64,000 nt of DNA from Desulforapulum sp034007745 (GTDB taxonomy: Bacteria > Desulfobacterota > Desulfobacteria > Desulfobacterales > Desulfobacteraceae): NCBI GenBank assembly GCA_034007745.1, contig JAVEQI010000013.1, positions 14,194-78,193 on the forward strand, written 5' to 3'. Shown here piece after piece: positions 35,843 through 44,423 of this stretch (its first letter is position 1; every line of letters starts with the position of its first letter). Under the pieces are notes generated by a model. The model saw nothing but the letters and a program-made list of their open reading frames with translations. It ran no database searches and was not told the origin of the DNA. Made by a program: the position numbers and the translations under genes.

Positions 35843-37057
35843 TTATGCTTTCTGCTGCTTGATCTTTTCGTTGGCAAGCTTCAAGGTCTTGCTCAAGAGA
35901 TCGATGTCAACGGGTTTTTGAAGATAGGCAAAGGCTCCCAGCTCCATGCACACCTTTTTGTCGGTCTCGCTGCCGTGGCCGGTCAGAATGATCACCTCTA
36001 TGCCGGGCTTCGTGGCCTTGACCTTTTTAAGCACCTCAATGCCGTCGATGCCGGGCATCTTGAGATCCAGAATCATCACATCAGGTTCGTCCTCGTCAAC
36101 GATATTCAAGGCAGACTCACCGTCATAGGCAACAGCGGAACTCATTTCCCGCATTAGAAGCCGTTCGGACAGGGTCTGGACAAACTCACGCTCATCGTCG
36201 ACCAGCAGCACCTTGGACGGGGCTTCAAAGTCAAATTTTCTATAGATATCCGTCTGGTAAAAGCCTTTGCCTATCTCAGTCTTTACTGTCTTAACGCCCT
36301 CTACCTCTCTGACAATGGCTGTCAAATCCTCCTCCAGACGCTTTAACATCAGTACGTTCTTGTTGATGGTCAGGGTCACCTCGCCTGCCGATGCCAAGAC
36401 TTCTACATTATGGCCCTCGCCTGCCAGGACCGTTTCAACCCTGGATGCCAGAAGAAAATCACCAACGGCCAGGGTCGACAAATCTGAGAAGGCCACAGCC
36501 GGACTCTGGGATTTTTGAACGATAAGGGCCACCGCCTCTTCTAAGGAGGCTGTGTCCATGGGAATGACAATATCGTAAAGGTTCTTATCCCAGGGATCTT
36601 TGATTCCGGTAAGGTTCTCAACCCAGGCGGTCGAGTTTTTATCGTTCTCCTTTATCAGGGTCAGTGCATCACGTTCGCTAATGCCAGCAGCCTCTGCCTG
36701 AAGAACCCTGTACCTTACGCCTGCTATGGAACAGACCCGCAATACATGGCTGATACTCTTTGGAATCAGATGAACCGGGAAACCCGTAACTATGAGGTTA
36801 TCCCGGGCAAGCATCTCTGCCACGGCAAGACGCATGCAGGCAATAGAACGTTCTTTTTCATGGGTGAACTTATTAAATATCGAGGTCTTTTCACGAAAGG
36901 CCTCACGGATCTTACTCTCACCGATGCTGGACATGGACGAGGCCTTTGCCACGACACCATCCTCGGTGATCAGATTATACCCCGTTTGTGCAGCCAGGGC
37001 CGCTTGGATCTCTTTATCCTTACAGAAACTGCCGCTGAACAGTGTAATCACAGACAT
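35843..37057 (-). CDS. Kinase-like / BON-like / receiver fusion protein
   Basis: This 404-residue protein has an N-terminal segment (about 1-190) resembling cytidylate-kinase-like proteins (SVITLFSGSFCKDKEIQAAL, SKIREAFREK, RDALTLIKENDKN), though without a clear P-loop. A BON-like segment follows (about 205-270: EVTLTINKNVLML, VEGVKTVKTEIG). The C-terminal receiver (about 282-400) has LLVDDEREF, the phospho-Asp in VMILDLKMPGIDG, LTGHGS and LQKPVD. The fusion suggests a nucleotide or anion sensor wired to phosphorelay control. It lies between SulP and the kinase. Confidence 0.72.
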   Translation of the reverse strand: MSVITLFSGSFCKDKEIQAALAAQTGYNLITEDGVVAKASSMSSIGESKIREAFREKTSIFNKFTHEKERSIACMRLAVAEMLARDNLIVTGFPVHLIPKSISHVLRVCSIAGVRYRVLQAEAAGISERDALTLIKENDKNSTAWVENLTGIKDPWDKNLYDIVIPMDTASLEEAVALIVQKSQSPAVAFSDLSTLAVGDFLLASRVETVLAGEGHNVEVLASAGEVTLTINKNVLMLKRLEEDLTAIVREVEGVKTVKTEIGKGFYQTDIYRKFDFEAPSKVLLVDDEREFVQTLSERLLMREMSSAVAYDGESALNIVDEDEPDVMILDLKMPGIDGIEVLKKVKATKPGIEVIILTGHGSETDKKVCMELGAFAYLQKPVDIDLLSKTLKLANEKIKQQKA

Positions 37058-37121
37058 TATAGTTTTCTCCTGATATTTTTATGTATGAAAAAGAAGGTAC
37101 TGGGTGTTGGGCACTGGTACT

Positions 37122-37200
37122 AACAGCAACTGCTTTTTCATTCTTCGTTATGTCCGCCAGGACATGTGAGGTATATGAAACTCGCTTCGAACCGGCATGC
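37122..37200. repeat. Copy of repeat module A without array
   Basis: TTCGTTATGTCCGCCAGGACATG and GTATATGAAACTCGCTTCGAA match the A-core hairpin and its right flank. It lies between the SulP stop and the fusion gene start. Confidence 0.65.
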
Positions 37201-37279
37201 GGTAACCGACAAGGGTAATCCATGAATTCCCCATACATCCATCCACTATCTACCTCCCACGGAACATACCCCCCTCCAA

Positions 37280-39415
37280 TCATACCTGGGAAGCAAGCCG
37301 GCAGGTGATTGAAAGCGGACAGTCCTGCTCCTTATTATCATCGTGGGCATGTTCATGAACCGTGCATATGGCCTGTTCTATGGTTGGATAGATGTGATTC
37401 CTTCCGATCTTTTCAATAAGATATGTCCGTTCAAACACCTGTGCAACAGATTCATTGATGCCTGAGAAGGAAATATCCACCCCGGCACTCCTCACATTGT
37501 CGATCAAGAGGGAGAGAAGCTCTTCACCGGATGCATCAATGTCGTTGATGCCGTTGGAAACAATGATAATATGCTTGAGCTCTTTTTTTCGGGTCATCCG
37601 ATCGCTGATCTGATCCTCAAGATAGCTTGCATTGGCAAAAAACAAAGGACCATCAAACCGGACAAGGTCAATATGCTTACATTCCCTTAAACCATGGGTT
37701 ACCGAGCAGCGAAGGGCGTTGTCATCATGCCTTGACAAAGAGGATACCTTGGGCCGCATACTCTTGTAAAGAAAAACCATGAGGGATAAAACTACACCCA
37801 CCATGATCCCCTTGTCAAGATGGGGTGCAAAGGCAAGGGTGCATACAAAGGTGATGATGGAAATAGCACCGTCATACCACTGAGCCCGCCATGCATGGAT
37901 AAAACCCGATACGTTTACAAGCCCGACAACGGCCATCATGATAACGGCGGCAAGCACACTCTGGGGAAGATGGTAGAGAAGCGGGGTAAAAAAGAGAAGC
38001 ACAACCACCACGGCAAGACTTGTAAACACACTGGATAGCCCTGTAACCGCACCGGCCTGGAGGTTGACCGCAGACCGGGAAAAAGAGCCAGAAACGGGAT
38101 AGCTCTTGCCCACAGCCCCGAGGATGTTGGCAAGGCCCTGGCCGATGAGCTCCTGATTGGGATCCAGGCGCTGGCCGGTCTTTGCTGCCATGGCCTTTGC
38201 AATGGAAATCGCCTCCATGAAACCCAGAAGCGAGATAATGGCGGCAAACGGCAAAAGACGAAGCATAACCTTGAGGTCAAGCCTGGGCATGGAAAGAGAG
38301 GGAAGCCCACTTGGAACGGTGCCGACAACTTCACCCCCGCCCATGATAAGAAGATTTTCCGTATCAAGGAGGCGGTTCCCCACCTTGAGCCTCCAGGTCC
38401 TGCCGTCGGTTTTCACATTCCCAGGCACCTCCTGACGAAGAACCAAAGTAAGAGAACCATCGTTGTTCTCGACCCCGGAAAAGAGAAGATCCCTCAAGGC
38501 TTCTCTCTGAAGATGGGATTTGTGATTGAGGCGCTCAAGTTTTACCGCTGTTACGTTGAAATCATGCACCGCATCCAGCACCTTTATGGTGTCCTTCTCT
38601 TTTTTGGCCTCGTCAACGGCATTGGAACCTGCGGCCCTCTCATCTGCAAGGCGGGGAATCTCACCGACTACTCGGTTGAACTCCTGGATTCTGGAACGTA
38701 CATCAGGTGAGTCAAAGGCTGAAATATCAACTGTTTTGTTGTGCTCAAACCCCATGGACCAGGCGATCACAATGGTGACTGCAACAGCCACAAGCACGTT
38801 GGGGACCTTGGGCACCATCTTTTTCAACCCGTACATGATGGCAAAGGCAAGCACCCCCATGGAAAGGGTCGGCCAGTGGGTGTAATGAACGGCAGCCCTG
38901 CACACGCTGAGGATAGTCTCATAGTGGTGCTCGGCCTTGTCCACATATACGCCAAACATCTTAGACAGCTGTGATGAGGCAATGATGATGGCAGCGGCAT
39001 TGGTAAAACCGTTCACAACGGGGTGGGAGAGAAAATTCACCACAAGGCCGAGGCGCAAGACACCAAGGGAAAACTGAAAAATACCGACCATCAGGGCAAG
39101 CACGATGGCGTAGGCAATGAAACCTTCGCTGCCGGCCGTTGCAAGGGGTTCAAGGCTTGCCGCAGTCATGAGGGAAACAACGGCCACAGGGCCCGTTGCA
39201 AGCTGGCGGCTCGATCCAAAAAGAGCCGCAACCATGGGGGGCAGAAAGGAGGCGTAAAGGCCAAAATATGACGGCATTCCGGCCAACTGGGCATAGGCCA
39301 TGGACTGGGGGATGAGTACCAGGGCCACGGTGAGCCCCGCCAGAAGATCAATCCTTAACTTGTCAAGATTGTATCCCTTGAACCATGGGAGAAACGGTAA
39401 TAGTTTTGTCAACAT
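37280..39415 (-). CDS. SulP-family anion permease with STAS domain and central insert
   Basis: This 711-residue transporter starts with the usual SulP N-terminus (LRIDLLAGLTVALVLIPQSMAYAQLAG) and ends in a STAS domain (VRFDGPLFFANASYLE, DASGEELL; about 565-690). It would import sulfate, bicarbonate or a carboxylate. About 130-150 residues rich in charged positions (roughly 225-365) are inserted between membrane segments, just before GTVPSGLPSLSMP; typical SulP proteins lack this. It precedes the signalling genes on the same strand, suggesting a transporter whose activity is sensed or controlled by them. Confidence 0.9.
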   Translation of the reverse strand: MLTKLLPFLPWFKGYNLDKLRIDLLAGLTVALVLIPQSMAYAQLAGMPSYFGLYASFLPPMVAALFGSSRQLATGPVAVVSLMTAASLEPLATAGSEGFIAYAIVLALMVGIFQFSLGVLRLGLVVNFLSHPVVNGFTNAAAIIIASSQLSKMFGVYVDKAEHHYETILSVCRAAVHYTHWPTLSMGVLAFAIMYGLKKMVPKVPNVLVAVAVTIVIAWSMGFEHNKTVDISAFDSPDVRSRIQEFNRVVGEIPRLADERAAGSNAVDEAKKEKDTIKVLDAVHDFNVTAVKLERLNHKSHLQREALRDLLFSGVENNDGSLTLVLRQEVPGNVKTDGRTWRLKVGNRLLDTENLLIMGGGEVVGTVPSGLPSLSMPRLDLKVMLRLLPFAAIISLLGFMEAISIAKAMAAKTGQRLDPNQELIGQGLANILGAVGKSYPVSGSFSRSAVNLQAGAVTGLSSVFTSLAVVVVLLFFTPLLYHLPQSVLAAVIMMAVVGLVNVSGFIHAWRAQWYDGAISIITFVCTLAFAPHLDKGIMVGVVLSLMVFLYKSMRPKVSSLSRHDDNALRCSVTHGLRECKHIDLVRFDGPLFFANASYLEDQISDRMTRKKELKHIIIVSNGINDIDASGEELLSLLIDNVRSAGVDISFSGINESVAQVFERTYLIEKIGRNHIYPTIEQAICTVHEHAHDDNKEQDCPLSITCRLASQV

Positions 39416-39458
39416 TTAATCACCTAAGTTTAGAGTTGAGTTATGGGTTTAAATTAAT

Positions 39459-40043
39459 TCATCTTTCGTATTTTAAAATTTTCCTGCAGGAACCCAGGAG
39501 CTCGTTAAAAAGAGCCCCTGTGTCGTAGAGATTATAGATCTTGAACCGGACCACCCCGTCAACCATGGAAAAAATCACCAGGGCCGTCTTCCGGGTGTCT
39601 AAAGCCCGAATGGATCCATCTTTACGACCAAGGGCAACTGCCCGCTCAAAAACGTCCACAAGGCTGTTGTATACATTTTCAAGGTGACTGCGGCACTCCA
39701 TGTTCACCAGGGCAAGCTTGTAGGGATAGTGACTGTGGAGCAGCAGAAACCACTCTTCCATTGCTCCTGCAAGGTAGAGATAAAATGAGATGACCCCCTC
39801 CACAAGATCTATTCCCGAATCAAACTCGTGGTGTTCAAGGTAGGCGTCAAACTCCTGTATAATACCGTCCTTGACCGTTTCCAGGGCCATCAAAAAAAGA
39901 GCTTCCTTGCTTTTGAAGTGATAGAAGACCGTTGCACCTGAAACTCCGGCCAACCTTGCAACCTCGGTCATGGAGGCATCTTGAAACCCCCTGTCAGCAA
40001 AAAGGGTTATTGCAGAATTCAGGATATCATCTTTTTTAGACAT
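39459..40043 (-). CDS. TetR-family transcriptional regulator
   Basis: This 194-residue protein has the TetR helix-turn-helix (ILNSAITLFADRGFQDASMTEVARLAGVSGATVFYHFKSKEALF, key core VSGATVFYHF, about 30-40). Its ligand domain is of unknown specificity. ATG at 40043 has GGAG six bases upstream; the 11-residue longer form is less likely. It is 43 bases before SulP on the same strand and divergent from an MFS gene, so it may control both. A candidate operator lies at 40126-40144. Confidence 0.9.
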   Translation of the reverse strand: MSKKDDILNSAITLFADRGFQDASMTEVARLAGVSGATVFYHFKSKEALFLMALETVKDGIIQEFDAYLEHHEFDSGIDLVEGVISFYLYLAGAMEEWFLLLHSHYPYKLALVNMECRSHLENVYNSLVDVFERAVALGRKDGSIRALDTRKTALVIFSMVDGVVRFKIYNLYDTGALFNELLGSCRKILKYER

Positions 40044-40085
40044 CTTTTCTCCGTTAAGGATTTTAATCGGCCACACCCAAACTCA

Positions 40086-40150
40086 ACTACTGACCGAATC
40101 AGCTACTGAACTACTGGTCGAATCAGCTACTGATTGATCAGTCAGTTTTT
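40086..40150. promoter_or_regulatory. Repeated CTACTGA motifs and TetR-type operator
   Basis: Upstream of tetR, CTACTGACCGAATCAG and CTACTGGTCGAATCAG repeat in tandem, followed by a dyad ACTGATTGATCAGT. Palindromes of this sort are common TetR-family operators. It is a candidate autoregulatory site by position and symmetry. Confidence 0.5.
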
Positions 40151-40257
40151 TATTACCAATAAAAACTATCCAGGTCAACAAAAAAAGCAAATATTGCAAA
40201 TTGACATGAAACGAACATATCCAGCCCAGGGAGGCAGAACTTCCATCCTGGAGATCC

Positions 40258-40824
40258 ATGGTAAGCGCTCCAGGCCTTTGCGGAATCTTTGCATACAGGT
40301 TCGCCTACACGGCCTGCATCGGCATCATCTGGAGCTTTCTCCCCATATTTGCCCATTCAAGATTCAACCTCACCGATACCCACACAGGGTTCCTTGTGAT
40401 GCTGGGGGTCTTTATCAGCGGAATTTTTCAGATCCCCATGGGATACCTTGCCGATCGGTTCAACACACGAATAATGGTGGTCGTGGGCGGAGTTCTGTGT
40501 GCGGCCGGCATGCTCATAGTCAGCACTGCAGACTCCTACGGGGGACTTGTGCGGGCAATATGCCTCTTCGGTATCGGCGGCGGCGTCTCCATGCCGTCGA
40601 TCATGGCAATGGCCGTTATCAAGGGGAACCAGAAAAAGGCCATGGGATCTGTGATTTCCCTGATCACCATGGCCCACAGCCTGGGCATGATGACAGGTTC
40701 CATGGCCGCAGGGCTTGCCATGGATCATGCCGAGCTCGCTGTGGTATTTCCCTTTGGTGCCGGCGTCATGATCTTTGGCGGGACGGCGTTTAATCTCTTC
40801 ATGAAACGGGATCATCGGGCATGA
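40258..40824 (+). pseudogene. Half-length MFS transporter (probable remnant)
   Basis: This 188-residue frame encodes five or six hydrophobic helices with one MFS motif A (GYLADRFNTR) and a later GMMTGSMAAGLAMD, i.e. only half of a normal 12-helix, about 400-residue MFS protein. No matching other half is found on either side; upstream is the divergent TetR region. It may be a degraded remnant of an efflux gene once paired with the TetR regulator, or a short membrane protein. The start ATG at 40258 is assumed. Confidence 0.6.
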
Positions 40825-41012
40825 CAATACCATCGCCAACACTGTAGGGAAAATTCATGAGTTATCCTTGCGTGGATTGCGAAAAAACTCCCAGGAGAGG
40901 TTGACACCCATTTCTTGTTCCGATATCGTTAATATAGCAAAATAGCAAAGCAACATTTAGTGAAGACATACCGTTTAGATATCATTAAATTTATTTAAAA
41001 GGAGGTGTCCAA

Positions 41013-42131
41013 ATGGGAAACGGAGATCAAGAAACTTTTGCTCGATTGCTTCAGCATGCGGGCATCACCATCAACGGTGACCGCCCCTTTGATCCCAAGA
41101 TACACAACAAAGAAGTTTTCCGAAGAGTCCTGACCCAGAAGAACCTCGGCCTTGGCGAAACCTATATGGAAAAATGGTGGGACTGCAAGGCAATTGATCA
41201 GTTCATCGCAAAAATCCTGCAAGCAGACCTTACCAGACACTTAAAAAAAGACTGGGCCACGGCCATGCAGATGTTTAAAGCTGCGGTTTTAAACCTCCAG
41301 CGGCCGAGTCGGGCATTCAGGGTCGGGGAAACCCATTACGATGTTGGCAATGACCTGTATGTTAGGATGCTGGACAAGAGGATGCAATACTCCTGCGGCT
41401 ATTTCAAGGAAACAGACGAGCTTGAAGAGGCCCAGCGGGCAAAGCTTGACCTTATCTGCAAAAAGCTGCTCCTGGAACCTGGAATGGAGATTGTAGAATT
41501 TGGCTGCGGATTTGGCGGATTTGCACAATTTGCCGCCAAAAATTACGGCGTCAGCGTAACTGGCTACACTGTTTCAAAGGAACAGGCAAAATTTGCAAGG
41601 GAATACTGCAAAGGACTGCCCATCACTATTCAGCTTGCAGACTATCGCAAAGCCCAGGGCCATTATGACCGGGTCGTTTCCATTGGCCTGATGGAGCATG
41701 TGGGGTACAAAAACTATCGAACCTACATGAAACTTGCCAACCGACTCCTCAAGGATGACGGCATGGTCTTTATCCACACAATTGGGGGCAACACGAGCAG
41801 CATTACCGCCAACCCATGGACCACAAAGTATATTTTCCAGAACGGCATGTTGCCATCCCTGGCCCAGCTCTCCAAATCCATGGAGGGAATTTTTGTCGTG
41901 GAAGACTGGCATAACTTTGGTGAGGATTACGACCGGACACTCATGGCATGGCATGACAACTTTGTCCGGTCCTGGCCTGAGATCAAACAAAACTACACCG
42001 AATCCTTTTACCGCATGTGGAAATACTATCTGTTAAGCTCGGCAGGGGGTTTTCGTGCAAGGAGCATGCAGCTATGGCAGATTCTCATGACCAAACCGGG
42101 ACGACCCGCCCCGGTCACCCGAATTTCCTAA
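41013..42131 (+). CDS. cfa: Cyclopropane-fatty-acyl-phospholipid synthase family methyltransferase
   Basis: This 372-residue enzyme transfers a methyl or methylene group from SAM to an unsaturated phospholipid acyl chain at the membrane. Visible are the SAM motif VEFGCGFGGFAQFAA (about 165-180), GETHYDVGNDLY and MQYSCGYF (lipid/active-site region) and VVSIGLMEHVG. All match Cfa. AAAGGAGG precedes the ATG. The next gene, starting 10 bases later, is a flavin reductase, an arrangement that could instead make a methyl-branched chain. Confidence 0.92.
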   Translation: MGNGDQETFARLLQHAGITINGDRPFDPKIHNKEVFRRVLTQKNLGLGETYMEKWWDCKAIDQFIAKILQADLTRHLKKDWATAMQMFKAAVLNLQRPSRAFRVGETHYDVGNDLYVRMLDKRMQYSCGYFKETDELEEAQRAKLDLICKKLLLEPGMEIVEFGCGFGGFAQFAAKNYGVSVTGYTVSKEQAKFAREYCKGLPITIQLADYRKAQGHYDRVVSIGLMEHVGYKNYRTYMKLANRLLKDDGMVFIHTIGGNTSSITANPWTTKYIFQNGMLPSLAQLSKSMEGIFVVEDWHNFGEDYDRTLMAWHDNFVRSWPEIKQNYTESFYRMWKYYLLSSAGGFRARSMQLWQILMTKPGRPAPVTRIS

Positions 42132-42141
42132 GGAGCCGGTC

Positions 42142-43080
42142 TTGATCTATGCTCCCGTCATTGTTGTGGGTGCAGGTCCTGCCGGATCTGCCGCAACCTT
42201 TGAACTAAAAAAAAGGGCCATCCCCACCCTGCTCCTCGACAAATCGGTTTTTCCGAGGAGCAAGGTGTGTGCCGGCTGGATCACGCCCGAAGTTCTCGAT
42301 CTTCTGAATCTTACCCCGGCAAAATACCCCCACACCATGACCAAATTTGACCGCCTGCATTTCCACTTTCTTGGACGAACACTGGCGGTCAATACCCGTC
42401 AGTACGCAATCCGAAGATACGAATTTGACCAATGGATGCTCAAACGGTCCGGTGCAGAGGTTCACACCCACAAGGTTAAACGAATCACCCGGAGCAAGGA
42501 TCAATACATCATTGACGATCGCTACATCTGCGATTTTCTCATCGGCGCAGGCGGCACCCACTGCCCTGTTCAGCGAACTCTCTTCAACGATCTTCACCCC
42601 AGATTGAACAAGAGTCTCATCGCAGCCGTTGAAGCTGAATATCCCTGCAAGGCCCTTGACAGGCGATGTCATATCTGGTTTTTCCACGACAAGGTGCCGG
42701 GCTATGGCTGGTATCTTCCCAAGCTCGGAGGATATGTGAACGTGGGTATTGGCGGAAAGCTTTTAAAACTAAAGCACCAGGGCCGAACCATCATGGACCA
42801 CTGGCATAGCTTTATAAAGACTCTGCTTGATCTCTCGATCCTTTCGTCTCCCCCGCCCCATCCCAGAGGCCACACCTATTTTCTCAGGCAGCCCCGCCTT
42901 CAACCCGGGATCAACAACGCATTTTTGGCGGGGGATGCAGCAGGCCTTGCGACCCTGGACATGGGCGAGGGCATCGCCGCTGCCATCGCAAGCGGCATCC
43001 AAGCGGCAAAGGCGGTAACGAAAGGTCACCCCCACTCCCTTGACCGACTGCCAAGGTTCAGCGGCCGGAGTTTTATGTAG
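42142..43080 (+). CDS. Geranylgeranyl-reductase-family flavoprotein
   Basis: This 312-residue protein has the FAD-binding GxGxxG motif VVVGAGPAGSAATFEL at the very start, CAGWITPEVLD, GAGGTHCPVQ and the second FAD contact AFLAGDAAGLATLDMGEGI. This is the GGR/lipid-reductase family (shorter than archaeal GGR at about 400). The start is TTG at 42142 with AGGAG upstream. The tight coupling to the Cfa-type methyltransferase suggests that it reduces a methylated or methylenated acyl chain. The C-terminus abuts a repeat region. Confidence 0.85.
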   Translation: MIYAPVIVVGAGPAGSAATFELKKRAIPTLLLDKSVFPRSKVCAGWITPEVLDLLNLTPAKYPHTMTKFDRLHFHFLGRTLAVNTRQYAIRRYEFDQWMLKRSGAEVHTHKVKRITRSKDQYIIDDRYICDFLIGAGGTHCPVQRTLFNDLHPRLNKSLIAAVEAEYPCKALDRRCHIWFFHDKVPGYGWYLPKLGGYVNVGIGGKLLKLKHQGRTIMDHWHSFIKTLLDLSILSSPPPHPRGHTYFLRQPRLQPGINNAFLAGDAAGLATLDMGEGIAAAIASGIQAAKAVTKGHPHSLDRLPRFSGRSFM

Positions 43081-43102
43081 CCAGAAGGGCCAGGTTTTTC
43101 CA

Positions 43103-43255
43103 CCAGGACGTGTGGGTTTTTTATAAGAAACAGCTTTTAGCTGTTAGCCATTAGCTTTTAGATAGCTAACAGCTAATCACTAACGGCTAACGGCTATCGT
43201 GTTTCATCGTTCGTTGTGTCCGCAGGACATGGGGGTTATATGAAACTCCCGTCGA
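43103..43255. repeat. Dispersed repeat module A with 7-bp array
   Basis: CAGGACGTGTGGG and TTATAAGAAACAGC are followed by an array (TTAGCTG, TTAGCCA, TTAGCTT, then GCTAACA, GCTAATC, GCTAACG), then TATCGTGTTTCATCGTTCG and TGTCCGCAGGACA. The array's halves are inverted and can fold into a hairpin. Confidence 0.82.
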
Positions 43256-43284
43256 AACATCACATAGGAAGTACCGACTTCAGA

Positions 43285-43463
43285 GCCCGCTTTGGTCGCC
43301 CTGGCCGGAACATTGTAAACCAAAGGGGTAGGCTTTTTGCCCTTCCAGGCGTTAAGAAGCGCAGGCTGTTTGAGGACTTTAGCCCGCAGTTCCTGCGCTT
43401 TAGCCTGGAAGGGCAAAAAGCCCCCCGACGTTTACCGTTCCGGGCAGGGCGACCAAAGTGGGC
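43285..43463. repeat. 179-bp palindromic element with about 80-bp imperfect inverted arms
   Basis: The left arm GCCCGCTTTGGTCGCCCTGG pairs with the right arm end CAGGGCGACCAAAGTGGGC; inside, GGCTTTTTGCCCTTCCAGGC recurs inverted. Small bulges occur near the middle. It has no coding frame and looks like a non-autonomous mobile palindrome. It is flanked by two module A repeats. Confidence 0.85.
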
Positions 43464-43498
43464 GGAATGATACCATTACCCACCATGCCCCATTGAGT

Positions 43499-43665
43499 TT
43501 CATGCTTCGTTGTGTCCGCAGGACATGTGGTTTTACGTGAAACAGCTTTTAGCGATTAGCTTTTAGCTCTTAGCTCTTAGCTAACAGCTAAAAGCTAACC
43601 GCTAACAGCTAACAGCTATCGTGTTTCATTGTTCGTTGTGTCTCTGGGGACATGTGGGTTATATA
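43499..43665. repeat. Dispersed repeat module A with long 7-bp array
   Basis: Both ends carry the TGTCC...GGACA core (43512-43524 and 43639-43652), with AAACAGC, a TTAGCNN array and an inverted NNGCTAA array between them. The right end contains the stop codon of hisA (43659-43661). Confidence 0.82.
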
Positions 43666-44423
43666 GATTCTTCCATTTTTTTTACAACAGCCGTGTAGGA
43701 CAAGGTTCCCCCAAAAATATCAAGGGCGCTGCCAATGGTAAAATCCACACGTCCCTGCCCCAACCTGTTCACAGTGTCAATGTCCGCCATGGTGGAGACC
43801 CCGCCGGCATATGTGACAGGTATGGAAGAGTGTCTTCCAAGCATCTCCACAAGCTCTGCTTCGATCCCCTGCATCTTTCCCTCCACATCCACCCCATGGA
43901 CAAGGAACTCATCACAAAAGCCGGACAGGCGGGCCAGGGTTTCCGGATTTACGGCCACGTCGGTAAAGGTCTGCCACCGTTCCGTTACTATCCAGAATTC
44001 ATCCCCCCGGCGTCTACAGCTGATATCCAGCACAAGGCGCTCTTTCCCAACAGCTTTAACAAGCAGCTTTAACCGATCCATATCCACCTTGCCCGCTGAA
44101 AAGACATAGGAGGTAACAATCACATGGCTTGCGCCGGCATCTAAGAAACGAAAGGCATTATCCGGCGTAATGCCCCCCCCGGCCTGGAGGCCGCCGGGAT
44201 AGGCTGAAACAGCGTCGATAATTGCATCCTGATTTCCGGGCCCAAGACCAATCACATGACCACCTGTCAGGTTATCCAGCTTGTAAATCTCGGCAAAATC
44301 CCGTGAAGATTTTATGCTTTCAAAATTCATAACAGGTTTTTTACCTTTTTTATCGGCCAGGGTCCCCCCCACAATCTGAACCACCTTGCCGTTGTGCAAA
44401 TCAATACATGGTCTGAACCTCAT
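43659..44423 (-). CDS. hisA: HisA-type phosphoribosylformimino-AICAR-P isomerase (eukaryote-like form)
   Basis: This 254-residue (beta-alpha)8 protein catalyses the isomerisation of ProFAR in histidine synthesis. RFRPCIDLHNGKVVQIVGG has the catalytic Asp, and LQAGGGITPDNA, LVLDISCRRRG, HGVDVEGKMQGI and YAGGVSTMADID complete the barrel. The sequence is closer to the eukaryote/Bacteroides-like HisA group than to the usual proteobacterial one. ATG at 44423 is preferred (GGGAGG upstream). No other his genes are adjacent. The 3' end abuts repeat A. Confidence 0.87.
   Translation of the reverse strand: MRFRPCIDLHNGKVVQIVGGTLADKKGKKPVMNFESIKSSRDFAEIYKLDNLTGGHVIGLGPGNQDAIIDAVSAYPGGLQAGGGITPDNAFRFLDAGASHVIVTSYVFSAGKVDMDRLKLLVKAVGKERLVLDISCRRRGDEFWIVTERWQTFTDVAVNPETLARLSGFCDEFLVHGVDVEGKMQGIEAELVEMLGRHSSIPVTYAGGVSTMADIDTVNRLGQGRVDFTIGSALDIFGGTLSYTAVVKKMEESI

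Noticed and set aside
43204..43416. Minus-strand frame ending in MSCGHNER, also seen at 50677-50982
   Set aside because: The shared ending comes from dispersed repeat A read in the same frame; neither frame has a ribosome site or coding character.
43095..43670. Possible CRISPR array because of many short direct repeats
   Set aside because: The repeats are 7 bp, degenerate and inverted about a centre, with no spacers and no cas genes in the window.
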